Positions 48,299 to 56,774 of a stretch of DNA of 64,000 nt are shown one piece after another. Positions within the stretch are counted from its first letter, which is position 1; every line of letters begins with the position of its first letter. Below the pieces are notes generated by a model, which worked only from the letters and a program-made list of their open reading frames with translations, searched no databases and was not told the origin of the DNA. Source of the DNA: Solobacterium sp. (GTDB lineage Bacteria > Bacillota_I > Bacilli_A > Erysipelotrichales > Erysipelotrichaceae); NCBI GenBank assembly GCA_024693325.1, contig JAILLA010000002.1, positions 90,597 through 154,596 on the forward strand, written 5' to 3'. The translations under genes and the position numbers were made by a program.

Positions 48299-49688
48299 TC
48301 TGAAATGGCAGATAGCGTTCTATCTCGGAGCGTTCGCAGCTGTTCTGATCGCCGTGATCTGGATCTTTCAGATGTTTCTGCTGCAGCCGATGTTTGAGAA
48401 ATCAAAGATTTCTGCAGTCAGGAAAACAGCGGATACAGTATCGGAAGCCATTCTCAGCAGCAGCGACGACCTGAACGAAGCGATCTATGACATCTCCGTT
48501 CAGAACGAGACATGCGTGAGGATCCTGACGAGCAATATGAATGTGATCGCAGGCAATTCAGGCTGTGCGCTGTACAGGATGTCCGGCCATGAACTGAGAG
48601 AGAACATTGATAACGCCGTGAAGAACGGAGGGTCATATCTGAATACCAGCACAGATCCCGGATTTGAAATGGACGGCAGGGAACTGAAGGAGATCACCTA
48701 CACGAAGATCGTGGAAAAGGGTGATGACCTGAATGTCGTCATGGTATATACCGGGATCACGCCCCTGAGCGCAACGACAAATACGCTGCGTTCCCAGCTG
48801 AAGTGGATCACACTGATCGTGATCGTTCTGATCACATTGATCATCATCGTGCTGAACAGGAAGATCGCGCTCCCGCTCAGCAGTATCACGAAAGAAGCAG
48901 CCAGGCTGCCTGACGGTGCATTCCATGCAGATGAGAAGAATAACCAGTATCTGGAAGCACAGCAGCTGAATGAAACACTGGAACAGGCGGCAGATGATAT
49001 CAGGAAAGCAGATCAGGCAAAACGCGATCTGATCGCCAATGTTTCCCATGACCTCAGAACGCCGCTGACCATGATCTCCGGATACGGGGAAATGATGCAG
49101 GATCTGCCTGGTGAAAACAATGAAGAAAACCTCCAGGTCATCATAGATGAATCAAAACGGCTGACCTCCCTGGTGAATGACCTGCTTGATCTTTCCAAGA
49201 TGCAGGCAGGCAGGATCACACTGGAACTGCAGGACTTCGATCTTGCAGAACTCGTCAGCAGTGAGATCAGGAAATATGATGTCTATCAGTACAATGAGTC
49301 ATTCGAATTCGAAGTGCATCTGCCGGAAAAGGCAATGGTGCATGCGGATGAAAAGCGGATCGAACAGGTATTCAACAACTTTATGACCAATGCCATCAAC
49401 TATTCCGGCAGTGCCAGGAAGATCATCATAACGATGACTGAGGAAAACGGCTCTGTCAGAACTTCTGTCAGGGATTTCGGAGAAGGCATTGATGAAAAAG
49501 ATCTCAGGAATATCTGGGACAGGTACTATAAGGTCGATAAACAGCATGTACGCTTCAGCAGCGGAAGCGGCCTCGGCCTGTCGATCGTCAAAGAGATCCT
49601 TGATCTGCATGACGCAAAATACGGCGTCAGCTCGAAGAAGAATGAAGGCAGCACGTTCTGGTTTGAACTGCCTCTCATTCAGAAATAA
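48285..49688 (+). CDS. Sensor histidine kinase (HAMP-HisKA-HATPase)
   Basis: A 467-residue kinase and partner of the OmpR regulator. Membrane helices at about 8-28 and 177-197 flank an extracellular domain of about 145 residues. HAMP follows (about 198-245), then HisKA with His255 in IANVSHDLRTPL, and HATPase with NNFMTNAINYS, RDFGEGI, WDRYYK and GSGLGLSI. No PAS domain is evident, unlike WalK and PhoR. The final 14 bases overlap the converging prepilin peptidase gene. Confidence 0.94.
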   Translation: MKKTSLKWQIAFYLGAFAAVLIAVIWIFQMFLLQPMFEKSKISAVRKTADTVSEAILSSSDDLNEAIYDISVQNETCVRILTSNMNVIAGNSGCALYRMSGHELRENIDNAVKNGGSYLNTSTDPGFEMDGRELKEITYTKIVEKGDDLNVVMVYTGITPLSATTNTLRSQLKWITLIVIVLITLIIIVLNRKIALPLSSITKEAARLPDGAFHADEKNNQYLEAQQLNETLEQAADDIRKADQAKRDLIANVSHDLRTPLTMISGYGEMMQDLPGENNEENLQVIIDESKRLTSLVNDLLDLSKMQAGRITLELQDFDLAELVSSEIRKYDVYQYNESFEFEVHLPEKAMVHADEKRIEQVFNNFMTNAINYSGSARKIIITMTEENGSVRTSVRDFGEGIDEKDLRNIWDRYYKVDKQHVRFSSGSGLGLSIVKEILDLHDAKYGVSSKKNEGSTFWFELPLIQK

Positions 49689-50169
49689 GACAGAACAGAA
49701 AACCAACGCACAGAAACGGGGCAAAAACGATCTGCCTCGTTTTTCTGTTGGCCAGGGCAAAAGGAAGCGCTGTAAAAGAAGCGATCGAAACAGCCTTCCA
49801 GGTGCTGAGCCCGTACAGAAACGACCAGGCTGTCAGAAGCTTTGCATCACCGTATCCGAGCAGTTCATTGATCGATAACAGTGTTGTGACAAAAAGAATG
49901 ATCAGACAACCAGGATCAAATGACCGGCAATAACCTGTGTAAATAATGATCAGGATACTGCAGAGATCAGGGATCTCACCGGTACGAATGTCAGATACCG
50001 CTGCAAACAAGCAGATCGGTATTAAAAAAGAATGCTTTACATGACAGTCCAGCAGAAAAGAGACCAGAGCAAAGAAAACACCTGCCGACACATCATTTAC
50101 CGAACCGGACCGGTATGCAGGATAACGGACACTCAAGATCCCGAGGATCATTGAATACACATACAGCAT
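49675..50169 (-). CDS. Short A24 prepilin peptidase-like protein
   Basis: A 164-residue membrane aspartyl protease homolog. The ATG at 50169 follows CCGGAGG. The two catalytic Asp sites are seen in [12 protein letters not shown] (about 57-68) and [12 protein letters not shown] (about 104-115, GxGD-type). It lacks the N-terminal methyltransferase domain and its zinc Cys pairs, as in minimal A24 peptidases. No pilin-like or com pilus gene is in the window, so its substrate is encoded elsewhere. It ends inside the kinase gene. Confidence 0.85.
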   Translation of the reverse strand: MLYVYSMILGILSVRYPAYRSGSVNDVSAGVFFALVSFLLDCHVKHSFLIPICLFAAVSDIRTGEIPDLCSILIIIYTGYCRSFDPGCLIILFVTTLLSINELLGYGDAKLLTAWSFLYGLSTWKAVSIASFTALPFALANRKTRQIVFAPFLCVGFLFCLISE

Positions 50170-50274
50170 GATATTCCTCCGGTACAATATACGAACAACA
50201 GCAATCTGTTCCACGGTGTGTATGTCTTTCCTAACCCGTGCAGGGGACATATAATGTTCACAGGAGGCATTATT

Positions 50275-50817
50275 ATGAAGGACTTAAAAGGAACAGAAAC
50301 CTACAAGAATCTTGAAACTGCATTTGCCGGGGAAAGCATGGCCAGAAACAAGTATGACTACTGGGCAAGCAAAGCAAAAAAGGAAGGATTTGAACAGATC
50401 GCTGAATTTTTCACACTGACAGCCGGAAACGAAAAGGAACACGCCAAGATGTGGTTCAAACTGCTGCAGGGCGGTGCGATCCATGATACAGAGGACAACC
50501 TGAACCAGGCAGCTGCAGGCGAAAACTTTGAATGGACAGATATGTATGCCAAATTTGCGGAAACTGCTGAAAAAGAAGGCTTCCCTGAGATCGCTGAAAG
50601 CTTCAGAGGTGTTGCGGCAATCGAAAAAGAACACGAAGAACGCTACCGCAAACTTCTTGAAAACCTGACAGGAAAGACCGTATTCGCAAAGAGCGAACCG
50701 GTCGTATGGCAGTGCAGAAACTGCGGTTATACAGTAGTCGCTGCTGAAGCACCGTCCGTATGTCCTGTATGCGCACATCCTCAGGCATATTTCGAGATCA
50801 AGCGCGATAATTACTGA
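50275..50817 (+). CDS. rbr: Rubrerythrin
   Basis: A 180-residue non-haem di-iron peroxidase that removes hydrogen peroxide in anaerobes. The ATG at 50275 has CAGGAGG upstream. The ferritin-like domain (1-140) has the two E-x-x-H pairs, one in NEKEHAKMW and one in IEKEHEERY, plus Glu residues in AFAGES. The C-terminal rubredoxin domain has CRNCG (about 143-147) and CPVCAHP (about 159-165). Its presence fits an obligate or near-obligate anaerobe. Confidence 0.96.
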   Translation: MKDLKGTETYKNLETAFAGESMARNKYDYWASKAKKEGFEQIAEFFTLTAGNEKEHAKMWFKLLQGGAIHDTEDNLNQAAAGENFEWTDMYAKFAETAEKEGFPEIAESFRGVAAIEKEHEERYRKLLENLTGKTVFAKSEPVVWQCRNCGYTVVAAEAPSVCPVCAHPQAYFEIKRDNY

Positions 50818-50831
50818 TCCTGTTTCACCGG

Positions 50832-50860
50832 CCTGTATGTCCTGCATACAGGTCTTTTTT
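50832..50860 (+). terminator. Rubrerythrin terminator
   Basis: CCTGTATG pairs perfectly with CATACAGG around a 5-base loop, followed by TCTTTTTT. Confidence 0.88.
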
Positions 50861-50865
50861 GCGCA

Positions 50866-50890
50866 ATGAAAAGCCGGCATTGTACCGGCT
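50866..50890 (-). terminator. DEAD-box helicase terminator
   Basis: On the minus strand AGCCGG pairs with CCGGCT around a 6- to 7-base loop and is followed by TTTTC. It lies just beyond the helicase stop. Confidence 0.72.
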
Positions 50891-50897
50891 GATAAGG

Positions 50898-52040
50898 TTA
50901 TTTACGCCCGAATCTCCTGTTGGTGCGCAGCTCAATTTTCTCAGATGACAGACCTGTTTCTTTCTGCATGACAGACAGAACAGGCAGTTCTTTTTCCGTG
51001 AACAGGGAAATGACTGTGCCTTCGGTATTGGACCTGCCTGTGCGGCCGATCCTGTGAACGAATGACCTGATATCCTGCGGACAGTCATAATTGATGACAA
51101 GACTGATATCTGTGATGTCGATGCCTCTGGCTGCGACATCGGTAGCGGTCAGAATCCTGAGCCGGTGATCCTTGAATGATCTCATGATCCGTTTGCGGAC
51201 ATTGGGATCCATTTCACTGTGAACGGTATCACAGCTGTATCCCAGACTTCCGAGCATGGAACTGACACGGTCACATGTGTTTCTCATACCGCAGAAGATG
51301 AGGATCTGCGGTGCTTCGTTCTGATAAAGCAGTTCCTTCAGGACAGCAGGTTTCTCATCCTCTTTGCAGAGGCAGTGGTACAGACGGATCCTGTGTCTGA
51401 GCAGGGGATCGGAACCGATCCTGAACTCCGCCGGGTCCTTCATTATTTCCGACGCGAGTTTTCTTGTCTGTGCGGTATCTGTTGCCGAAAACAGCATGAT
51501 CTGACAGCCCGCAAGAGCGTTTACAACATTCATAACGTCTTCATAAAATCCCATCGACAGCATTTCATCCGCTTCATCGATGATCAGATATCTGATCTCA
51601 TCTGTCTTGATCGTATGCCTTCTCAGATGATCACAGATCCTGGCAGGTGTTCCTACGATGATATCCGCGGAATTCCGGAAGGAACGCACCTGTCTGTTCA
51701 TATCGATACCGCCGGTCAGCAGCGCCGTACGGATGCCTTCTCTTGTCGAAAGAAGCTTTCTGGATACGTCCGCGATTTGTGAAGCAAGTTCTCTTGTCGG
51801 CGACAGTATTACGGCAATGGGTTTATGCTTTGTTTTCATCTGCTGTTCCGTATGTTCCAGAACAGGCGCCAGATAGGCGATCGTTTTGCCTGTTCCCGTA
51901 GGTGCGCAGGCATAGATGTCCTTTCCTTCCAGTGCCGCAGGAATACAGGATCCCTGGATCCCGGAAAGTTCACTGATCCCCATTTTCTTCAGTGCTTCAT
52001 ATGTTTCGTTTCTTAACTGATCGATCCTGAATTCTGTCAT
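50898..52040 (-). CDS. DEAD-box RNA helicase
   Basis: A 380-residue ATP-dependent RNA helicase core. Motifs: Q motif near ISELSGIQGSCIPAALEG, Walker A APTGTGKT (about 42-49), PTRELASQ, GTPAR, DEAD (in IIDEADEMLSMGF), SAT, and the helicase C-terminal HRIGRTGR. There is no long C-terminal RNA-binding tail, so it is a minimal form near CshB/DeaD-type proteins. The start codon has no ribosome binding site but lies 6 bases after an extended -10, which suggests a leaderless mRNA. Confidence 0.94.
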   Translation of the reverse strand: MTEFRIDQLRNETYEALKKMGISELSGIQGSCIPAALEGKDIYACAPTGTGKTIAYLAPVLEHTEQQMKTKHKPIAVILSPTRELASQIADVSRKLLSTREGIRTALLTGGIDMNRQVRSFRNSADIIVGTPARICDHLRRHTIKTDEIRYLIIDEADEMLSMGFYEDVMNVVNALAGCQIMLFSATDTAQTRKLASEIMKDPAEFRIGSDPLLRHRIRLYHCLCKEDEKPAVLKELLYQNEAPQILIFCGMRNTCDRVSSMLGSLGYSCDTVHSEMDPNVRKRIMRSFKDHRLRILTATDVAARGIDITDISLVINYDCPQDIRSFVHRIGRTGRSNTEGTVISLFTEKELPVLSVMQKETGLSSEKIELRTNRRFGRK

Positions 52041-52046
52041 AAGTTG

Positions 52047-52055
52047 TTTATATCA
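52047..52055 (-). promoter_or_regulatory. Extended -10 of the DEAD-box gene, probably leaderless
   Basis: Minus strand TGATATAAA ends exactly 6 bases before the ATG. The predicted transcript start coincides with the start codon. Confidence 0.6.
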
Positions 52056-52097
52056 CACAAAACAGGATGTATAACAATAGGAAAACAAAAAAATAAA

Positions 52098-52106
52098 TGC
52101 TAAAAT
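52098..52106 (+). promoter_or_regulatory. Extended -10 of the TSCPD gene
   Basis: TGCTAAAAT lies 25 bases before the start; GAAGGAG follows, so this transcript does have a ribosome binding site. Confidence 0.5.
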
Positions 52107-52131
52107 ACGTTGCGTGAAGGAGAAAAGAACG

Positions 52132-52392
52132 ATGAGTGAACATTTTACTTATACACCGCAGGGAGTCTGCTCCAAGAAAATGGACTTTGATCTCAACGAC
52201 GGGAAGATAGAAAAAGTTGTTGTAACAGGCGGATGCAACGGCAACCTGAAGGGTATCGCCAACCTGCTGAAAGGCATGGAGATCGATGAGGTCATCGAAC
52301 GTCTTGACGGCATCAAGTGCGGATACAAGAGCACATCATGCCCTGATCAGATCGCGCGTGCTCTCAAAGAATACACCGTTTCAAAGAACTGA
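52132..52392 (+). CDS. TSCPD-domain protein
   Basis: An 86-residue protein composed of the TSCPD domain (TIGR03905 type). The ATG at 52132 follows GAAGGAG; six upstream residues are in frame but not supported. The naming motif TSCPDQIARAL (about 70-80) and the early Cys residues (GVCSKKM, GGCNGNLKG) are present. The domain also occurs at the end of some class II ribonucleotide reductases, where it may carry metal, but its stand-alone function is unknown. Confidence 0.9.
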   Translation: MSEHFTYTPQGVCSKKMDFDLNDGKIEKVVVTGGCNGNLKGIANLLKGMEIDEVIERLDGIKCGYKSTSCPDQIARALKEYTVSKN

Positions 52393-52407
52393 TCCTGCTG
52401 AAAACAG

Positions 52408-52437
52408 TCTGCATCTTAAAACAATGCAGATTTTTTT
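52408..52437 (+). terminator. TSCPD gene terminator
   Basis: TCTGCAT pairs with ATGCAGA around a 9-base loop, followed by seven T residues. Confidence 0.86.
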
Positions 52438-52492
52438 GACTGGTCAACAGTCCTGATTACGGCTAATATTATTTAGCAGACAGGAGTTGGAT

Positions 52493-52975
52493 ATGCGTTA
52501 TATTTTGATGATAGCTGTACTGGTGATCGATCAGCTGAGCAAATACCTGATCGCAGCCTCACCGATGCAGTATGCACATATGGAACTGATACCGGGTTTC
52601 TTCTACCTGACATACGCGAAGAATACCGGTGTCGCATGGAGCATGTTCTCCGGCGGACAGGCAACGGCCGCTCTTTGTATCGTTGCGGCAGTGGCATTTA
52701 TCGGACTGTCTTATCTGATGGAACGTGCTCACAAAAGCGGAAACAAGCTTCAGACGGTCGTATTTGCCCTGATGGCAAGCGGCGCGCTCGGAAATCTGAT
52801 CGACAGGCTGATGCTTGGATACGTACGTGATTTTCTTGATTTTATTATCTTCGGATATGATTTCCCGATCTTCAACATTGCGGACAGCGCACTGTGCATC
52901 GGAGTCGGACTGATGATCATTGAGATGATCCTGGAAGAACGGAAGGAGAAAGCAGATGGCAAAACTCAGATTTGA
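52493..52975 (+). CDS. lspA: Lipoprotein signal peptidase
   Basis: LspA is the membrane aspartyl peptidase that cuts the signal from diacylated lipoproteins; it serves the many lipoproteins in this window. The 160-residue protein has four helices. The family motifs are VLVIDQLSKYLI (8-19), the catalytic Asp in LIDRLMLGYVRDFLD (about 102-116) and the second in FNIADSALCIG (about 126-136). CAGGAG precedes the ATG at 52493; the TTG at 52487 is rejected. It overlaps the pseudouridine synthase gene by 20 bases. Confidence 0.96.
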   Translation: MRYILMIAVLVIDQLSKYLIAASPMQYAHMELIPGFFYLTYAKNTGVAWSMFSGGQATAALCIVAAVAFIGLSYLMERAHKSGNKLQTVVFALMASGALGNLIDRLMLGYVRDFLDFIIFGYDFPIFNIADSALCIGVGLMIIEMILEERKEKADGKTQI

Positions 52976-53870
52976 AGCAGCTGAAGTTTCAGGTGTCCGG
53001 ATCGACCGGTATCTGAGTGATGTCAGCGATCTTTCCCGCAGCCGTGTCCAGTCACTTGTGAAAGAAGGACTGATCACAGTCAACGGAAAACCCGTGAAAA
53101 GCAGCTATGCCGTATGTGAAGGAGTCATTATAGAGGCGGACGTTCCGGAAGACCAGCCGATGGATCTTCTGCCGGAAAACATCCCGCTTGATATCCTGTA
53201 CGAAGATGAAGATGTCATCGTCATCAACAAACCGAAGGGGATGATCGTTCATCCCGCTTCCGGTATCTATACAGGCACGCTGGTCAACGCGCTGCTGTAT
53301 CACTGCAAAGACCTGTCAGGCATCAACGGCGTGATCCGTCCTGGCATCGTCCACAGGATCGACAAGGATACGACCGGCTGCATCGTTGCCTGCAAGAATG
53401 ACTTTGCGCATACGGCGATCGCTGCCCAGCTGGAAAGCAAGACTTGCCGGAGAGACTATCTGGCAGTCGTGATGGGCAACATCGTTCATGATGACGGGCT
53501 GATCGACGCACCGATCGGACGTGATCCGGCAGACCGTCAGAAAATGAAGGTGACAGATAAGGCATCCCGCGAAGCCCGTACGCACTTCCACGTACTGAAA
53601 CGCTTCAAGAACAGTACGTATGTCGAATGCAGGCTGGATACAGGCAGGACACATCAGATCCGCGTTCATATGAAATACATCAACCATCCTGTGATGGGTG
53701 ACCTTAAATACGGAAAGCCATGCCGCTATATGGATACACAGGGACAGGTGCTGCACGCGCACAGACTGACATTCGTCCATCCCCGGACGAACGAAACGAT
53801 GGTGTTTGAAGCGCCGCTCCCGGAGTACTTCCGGAAGCTCCTGACGATACTGGAAGAGGAAACATTATGA
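52956..53870 (+). CDS. rluD: RluA/RluD-family pseudouridine synthase
   Basis: A 304-residue enzyme with an S4 RNA-binding domain (about 12-75; RIDRYLSDVSDLSRSRVQSLVKEGLITVNG) and a RluA catalytic domain. The catalytic Asp lies in HRIDKDTTG (about 133-141). RTHQIRVHM (about 231-239) is the other signature. The S4 plus RluA layout fits RluD, which modifies 23S rRNA helix 69, though the precise target is inferred. AGGAG precedes the ATG inside lspA, the usual lspA-rluD pairing in Bacillota. It ends with an ATGA-type overlap into the rhomboid gene. Confidence 0.93.
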   Translation: MAKLRFEAAEVSGVRIDRYLSDVSDLSRSRVQSLVKEGLITVNGKPVKSSYAVCEGVIIEADVPEDQPMDLLPENIPLDILYEDEDVIVINKPKGMIVHPASGIYTGTLVNALLYHCKDLSGINGVIRPGIVHRIDKDTTGCIVACKNDFAHTAIAAQLESKTCRRDYLAVVMGNIVHDDGLIDAPIGRDPADRQKMKVTDKASREARTHFHVLKRFKNSTYVECRLDTGRTHQIRVHMKYINHPVMGDLKYGKPCRYMDTQGQVLHAHRLTFVHPRTNETMVFEAPLPEYFRKLLTILEEETL

Positions 53871-54670
53871 AGTTCCTCAAACAGATGCCCCGTACGACTC
53901 TGACAGTCATGGTGATCTGCTGTGCTGTCTGCCTTGTCGTCAATCTGTTTCCGTTTTCCGGCAACCTGACGGAAAAAGCGATCCTGTTCGGAGCTTATTA
54001 CAAAGCCATGATCATTGCCGGTGAATACTGGCGTATCGTGACTGCCGGACTGGTTCATGTCAGTGTATGGCATCTTCTGATGAACATGTACAGCATGATG
54101 TATATCGGTGTCGTGCTGGAACGTATCCTTGGCTGGAAGAATTACCTGATGACGCTTGTCATATCGGTAGTGATCGGCAATCTGTTTCTGTTTGTCCTTT
54201 CCGGCAACACTGTGGCAGTGGGGATCTCCGGCGGACTGTACGGTCTGATGGCATGTGAGATCTATATTCTCTACAGAAGAGGCATATTGAAAAACCAGGC
54301 AGTCCAGCGGGCGATCATGCAGACGGTACTGATGAACCTGCTGATCAATTTCATGCCGACGGTAGCCTGGCAGGCACATCTGGGCGGAGCGATCGGCGGA
54401 CTGCTGTGCGCATCGATCATCACAGCAGCCAACCGTACACAGAAGATCACAGGATACACGGCACTGCCGATCCTGTGCGTGATCCTGGCTGTGATGTGCA
54501 TGCAGAAAACAACGATCAGGCCTTCGGAAACCTATGCGGGAACCGACGCAAAGATCCTGAAATATGAATATGACCACGGTCTTCCGAAACATGCAGTGAA
54601 TATTGCCAGGAATCTGGATGAATTATATGATATTGATTATCTCGAAGCATATCTGAAACAGGAGAACTGA
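53867..54670 (+). CDS. Rhomboid-family intramembrane serine protease
   Basis: A 267-residue protease with six or seven membrane helices. The catalytic Ser121 is in GISGGLYGLMA, with the His171 partner in QAHLGGAIGGLL, and the oxyanion-region HLLMNMYSM (about 65-73). About 70 extra residues after the last helix form a soluble tail with SETYAGTDAKILKYEYDHG. It is translationally coupled to rluD and followed closely by comEB. The substrate is unknown. Confidence 0.93.
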   Translation: MKFLKQMPRTTLTVMVICCAVCLVVNLFPFSGNLTEKAILFGAYYKAMIIAGEYWRIVTAGLVHVSVWHLLMNMYSMMYIGVVLERILGWKNYLMTLVISVVIGNLFLFVLSGNTVAVGISGGLYGLMACEIYILYRRGILKNQAVQRAIMQTVLMNLLINFMPTVAWQAHLGGAIGGLLCASIITAANRTQKITGYTALPILCVILAVMCMQKTTIRPSETYAGTDAKILKYEYDHGLPKHAVNIARNLDELYDIDYLEAYLKQEN

Positions 54671-54672
54671 AT

Positions 54673-55173
54673 ATGACAAAACGACTTGATACACTCAGCT
54701 GGGATGAGTACTTCATGGGACTTGCTCATCTGTCCGCACTTCGTTCCAAGGATCCCAACACCCAGGTGGGTGCTGCCATCATCGATGAAAACAACCGTGT
54801 CGTATCGGTCGGCTATAACGGTTTTCCGCGCGGATGCAGTGATGACGAATTTCCCTGGGACAGGGAAGGCGGCTTCCTCATCAGCAAATATGCATATGTT
54901 GTGCATGCTGAACTCAATGCGATCCTGAACAGCCCGCGTCCCGTACGCGGATGCACGCTTTACGTATCACTGTTCCCGTGCAATGAATGTGCCAAGGCCA
55001 TCATTCAGTCTGGTATTGCAAAGATCGTATATGAAAGCGATAAATACGATGGGACAGACGCAAACATCGTATCAAAGCGCATGCTGAGGGCAGCAGGCGT
55101 CGAACTGGTACAGGTCGACAATACGATCAGACTGAGCGTTGAACGCAGAACAAACAGCGAAAAGAATAAATAA
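54673..55173 (+). CDS. comEB: dCMP/deoxycytidylate deaminase (ComEB-like)
   Basis: A 166-residue zinc deaminase that turns dCMP to dUMP for dTMP synthesis. The zinc site is HAE (in VVHAELNAIL, about 77-86) and PCNEC (about 100-104). The opening WDEYFMGLAHLSALRSKDPNTQVGAAII is the family start. A CAGGAG ribosome binding site lies within the rhomboid gene end. ComEB in Bacillus sits in the com locus, but no competence genes are near here. Confidence 0.94.
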   Translation: MTKRLDTLSWDEYFMGLAHLSALRSKDPNTQVGAAIIDENNRVVSVGYNGFPRGCSDDEFPWDREGGFLISKYAYVVHAELNAILNSPRPVRGCTLYVSLFPCNECAKAIIQSGIAKIVYESDKYDGTDANIVSKRMLRAAGVELVQVDNTIRLSVERRTNSEKNK

Positions 55174-55178
55174 AATGA

Positions 55179-55201
55179 ATACCGGCCAGAACAGCCGGTA
55201 T
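55179..55201. terminator. Bidirectional terminator between comEB and rnhC
   Basis: ATACCGGC pairs perfectly with GCCGGTAT around a 7-base loop, with T-rich sequence on both outer sides in the relevant strand. It serves the converging genes. Confidence 0.76.
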
Positions 55202-56046
55202 CATAGTTTTTCCGTATTCTTGAAGTGGAGCTTGGCTACATCGCCAAGCTTTTCAATACCATAGCGCTTCACGAATTTTCTGGCGCATTCATCAACGGCT
55301 GAAGAAGCTCCTTTGACGAATTCCATGTCATATTCCCGTTCCATCGCTTCCATGCTTTTCAGGAAGGCGTACCTGGCGATCATGCTGGAAGCCGCAACAC
55401 TGAGATATTTGTTCTCAGCCTTGGTCTCAAAACGGATCTGCCCGATCACATTCCTGTCACCCTGCAGGTAGCGGTAATAGGAAGCCTCAGGCGTGAACTG
55501 GTCGATGACGCGGAGATCTGGCAGTACGGTCTTGGCAGACAGATTGACATAAGCCTGGTTATGAAGCTTTGCCTTGATCGCGTTCATGTTCGTTGTTTTA
55601 TGGACCTCGTTGTATTTCCGGTTATTGACGATCAGCAGACTGTGCTGCAGCCGTTCCATGACGGATGGGGCATGCAGAAGGATATACGCGTCGGTGATCT
55701 GCTTGGAGTCCTTTACGCCCAGTTCTTCCAGAAAGGAGACATCCTTCTTCTGAACGATGCTGGCACAGACACATACAGGTCCGAAATAATCACCTGTACC
55801 GACTTCATCGGATCCGGCCTGGGGATACAGGCTCTCATCCGGCTTCATAAAAGCAGATGCGTATACTTCCGCGTCTTTCCCCTGGAAGACGCATTTCCCG
55901 GATTCATAGCAGGTGATCACACAGTTTTCCGCCCTCAGCTGAAACCTGGCATAAGCAGGGGGGTTCACAGAACATTCCCTGAATGATCCGTACAGACGGT
56001 CCTGCTGTTCCGGTGTCAATTTTAATGTAATTGTTTGATTTGCCAT
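55201..56046 (-). CDS. rnhC: Ribonuclease HIII
   Basis: RNase HIII removes RNA from RNA-DNA hybrids. The 281 residues start with an N-terminal TBP-like substrate-binding domain (about 1-75), absent from RNase HII. The catalytic domain opens with GSDEVGTGDYFGPV (about 79-92, with the first Asp-Glu pair), followed by GVKDSKQI (third acidic residue) and DQF (fourth Asp) near 190. It starts 6 bases after an extended -10 without a ribosome binding site. It is divergent from cvpA. Confidence 0.95.
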   Translation of the reverse strand: MANQTITLKLTPEQQDRLYGSFRECSVNPPAYARFQLRAENCVITCYESGKCVFQGKDAEVYASAFMKPDESLYPQAGSDEVGTGDYFGPVCVCASIVQKKDVSFLEELGVKDSKQITDAYILLHAPSVMERLQHSLLIVNNRKYNEVHKTTNMNAIKAKLHNQAYVNLSAKTVLPDLRVIDQFTPEASYYRYLQGDRNVIGQIRFETKAENKYLSVAASSMIARYAFLKSMEAMEREYDMEFVKGASSAVDECARKFVKRYGIEKLGDVAKLHFKNTEKL

Positions 56047-56052
56047 GCAACA

Positions 56053-56061
56053 ATTCTAACA
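56053..56061 (-). promoter_or_regulatory. Extended -10 of rnhC, probably leaderless
   Basis: Minus strand TGTTAGAAT ends 6 bases before the rnhC ATG, so +1 falls on or next to the start codon. Confidence 0.6.
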
Positions 56062-56118
56062 TACGATTTGCGTAAATAATGTGATTTGAGTATGATATTG
56101 CAATAGACGGAGGTAGAT

Positions 56119-56772
56119 ATGATTTCAATACCTGTTGACTGGATTACTTATATAAATATCGGACTTGTAGTCTTTTATATTGCCATGATGGTGATCGGTG
56201 CATCCAAAGGCTTCCTGAGACAGGTCGTCTCACTGATCGGCGTATGTCTTTCCCTGTTCGCTTCATGGCGCTACTATGACGTAGCTGCAGCGTATCTCAG
56301 GCTCTGGCCGAAGGAATGGACTCCGCTCCAGGATACGCTTCTCAAAGACAGTGTCTATACATTTGCCAACCAGGCGATGTGGTTTCTGATCATCTTCATT
56401 GTATGCCGGCTCATTCTGATGATCCTTGAAAGCCTTCTGAAAGAGATCGAAAGCACACCGGTAATTCGTGAAGTATCGGGACTGCTCGGCGGCGCAATCG
56501 GAGTTATCAGCGCAACTGTCTGGGTCATGGTGCTTTTTACAGTGCTTCATACACCGTTCTTTTCCAACGGCGTGAATATTTCCAACAAGTCATGGATCAC
56601 CATGATCCATAATACCGTGGTCTCTACAGCAGACAATGCAGGCATTAAACTCGATACATCGGATATGATCGATAAGATCTATTCCGAGGCAAAAGAACTG
56701 GATGATTCAGACCGTGAAGCCGTAGCTGAATGGCTGGAAGCACAGGGCTTTGATAAACCGGGAGAGGAATAA
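56119..56772 (+). CDS. CvpA-family membrane protein
   Basis: A 217-residue protein with four membrane helices near 12-32, 38-55, 85-108 and 124-147 and a soluble tail ending in acidic residues. The GASKGFLRQVVSLIGVCLSLFASW segment (about 27-50) is the CvpA signature. AGACGGAGG precedes the ATG. It is followed by mutS2 2 bases later, a common pair in Bacillota. CvpA has been tied to colicin V production and envelope stability, but its molecular role is unclear. Confidence 0.92.
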   Translation: MISIPVDWITYINIGLVVFYIAMMVIGASKGFLRQVVSLIGVCLSLFASWRYYDVAAAYLRLWPKEWTPLQDTLLKDSVYTFANQAMWFLIIFIVCRLILMILESLLKEIESTPVIREVSGLLGGAIGVISATVWVMVLFTVLHTPFFSNGVNISNKSWITMIHNTVVSTADNAGIKLDTSDMIDKIYSEAKELDDSDREAVAEWLEAQGFDKPGEE

Positions 56773-56774
56773 AG

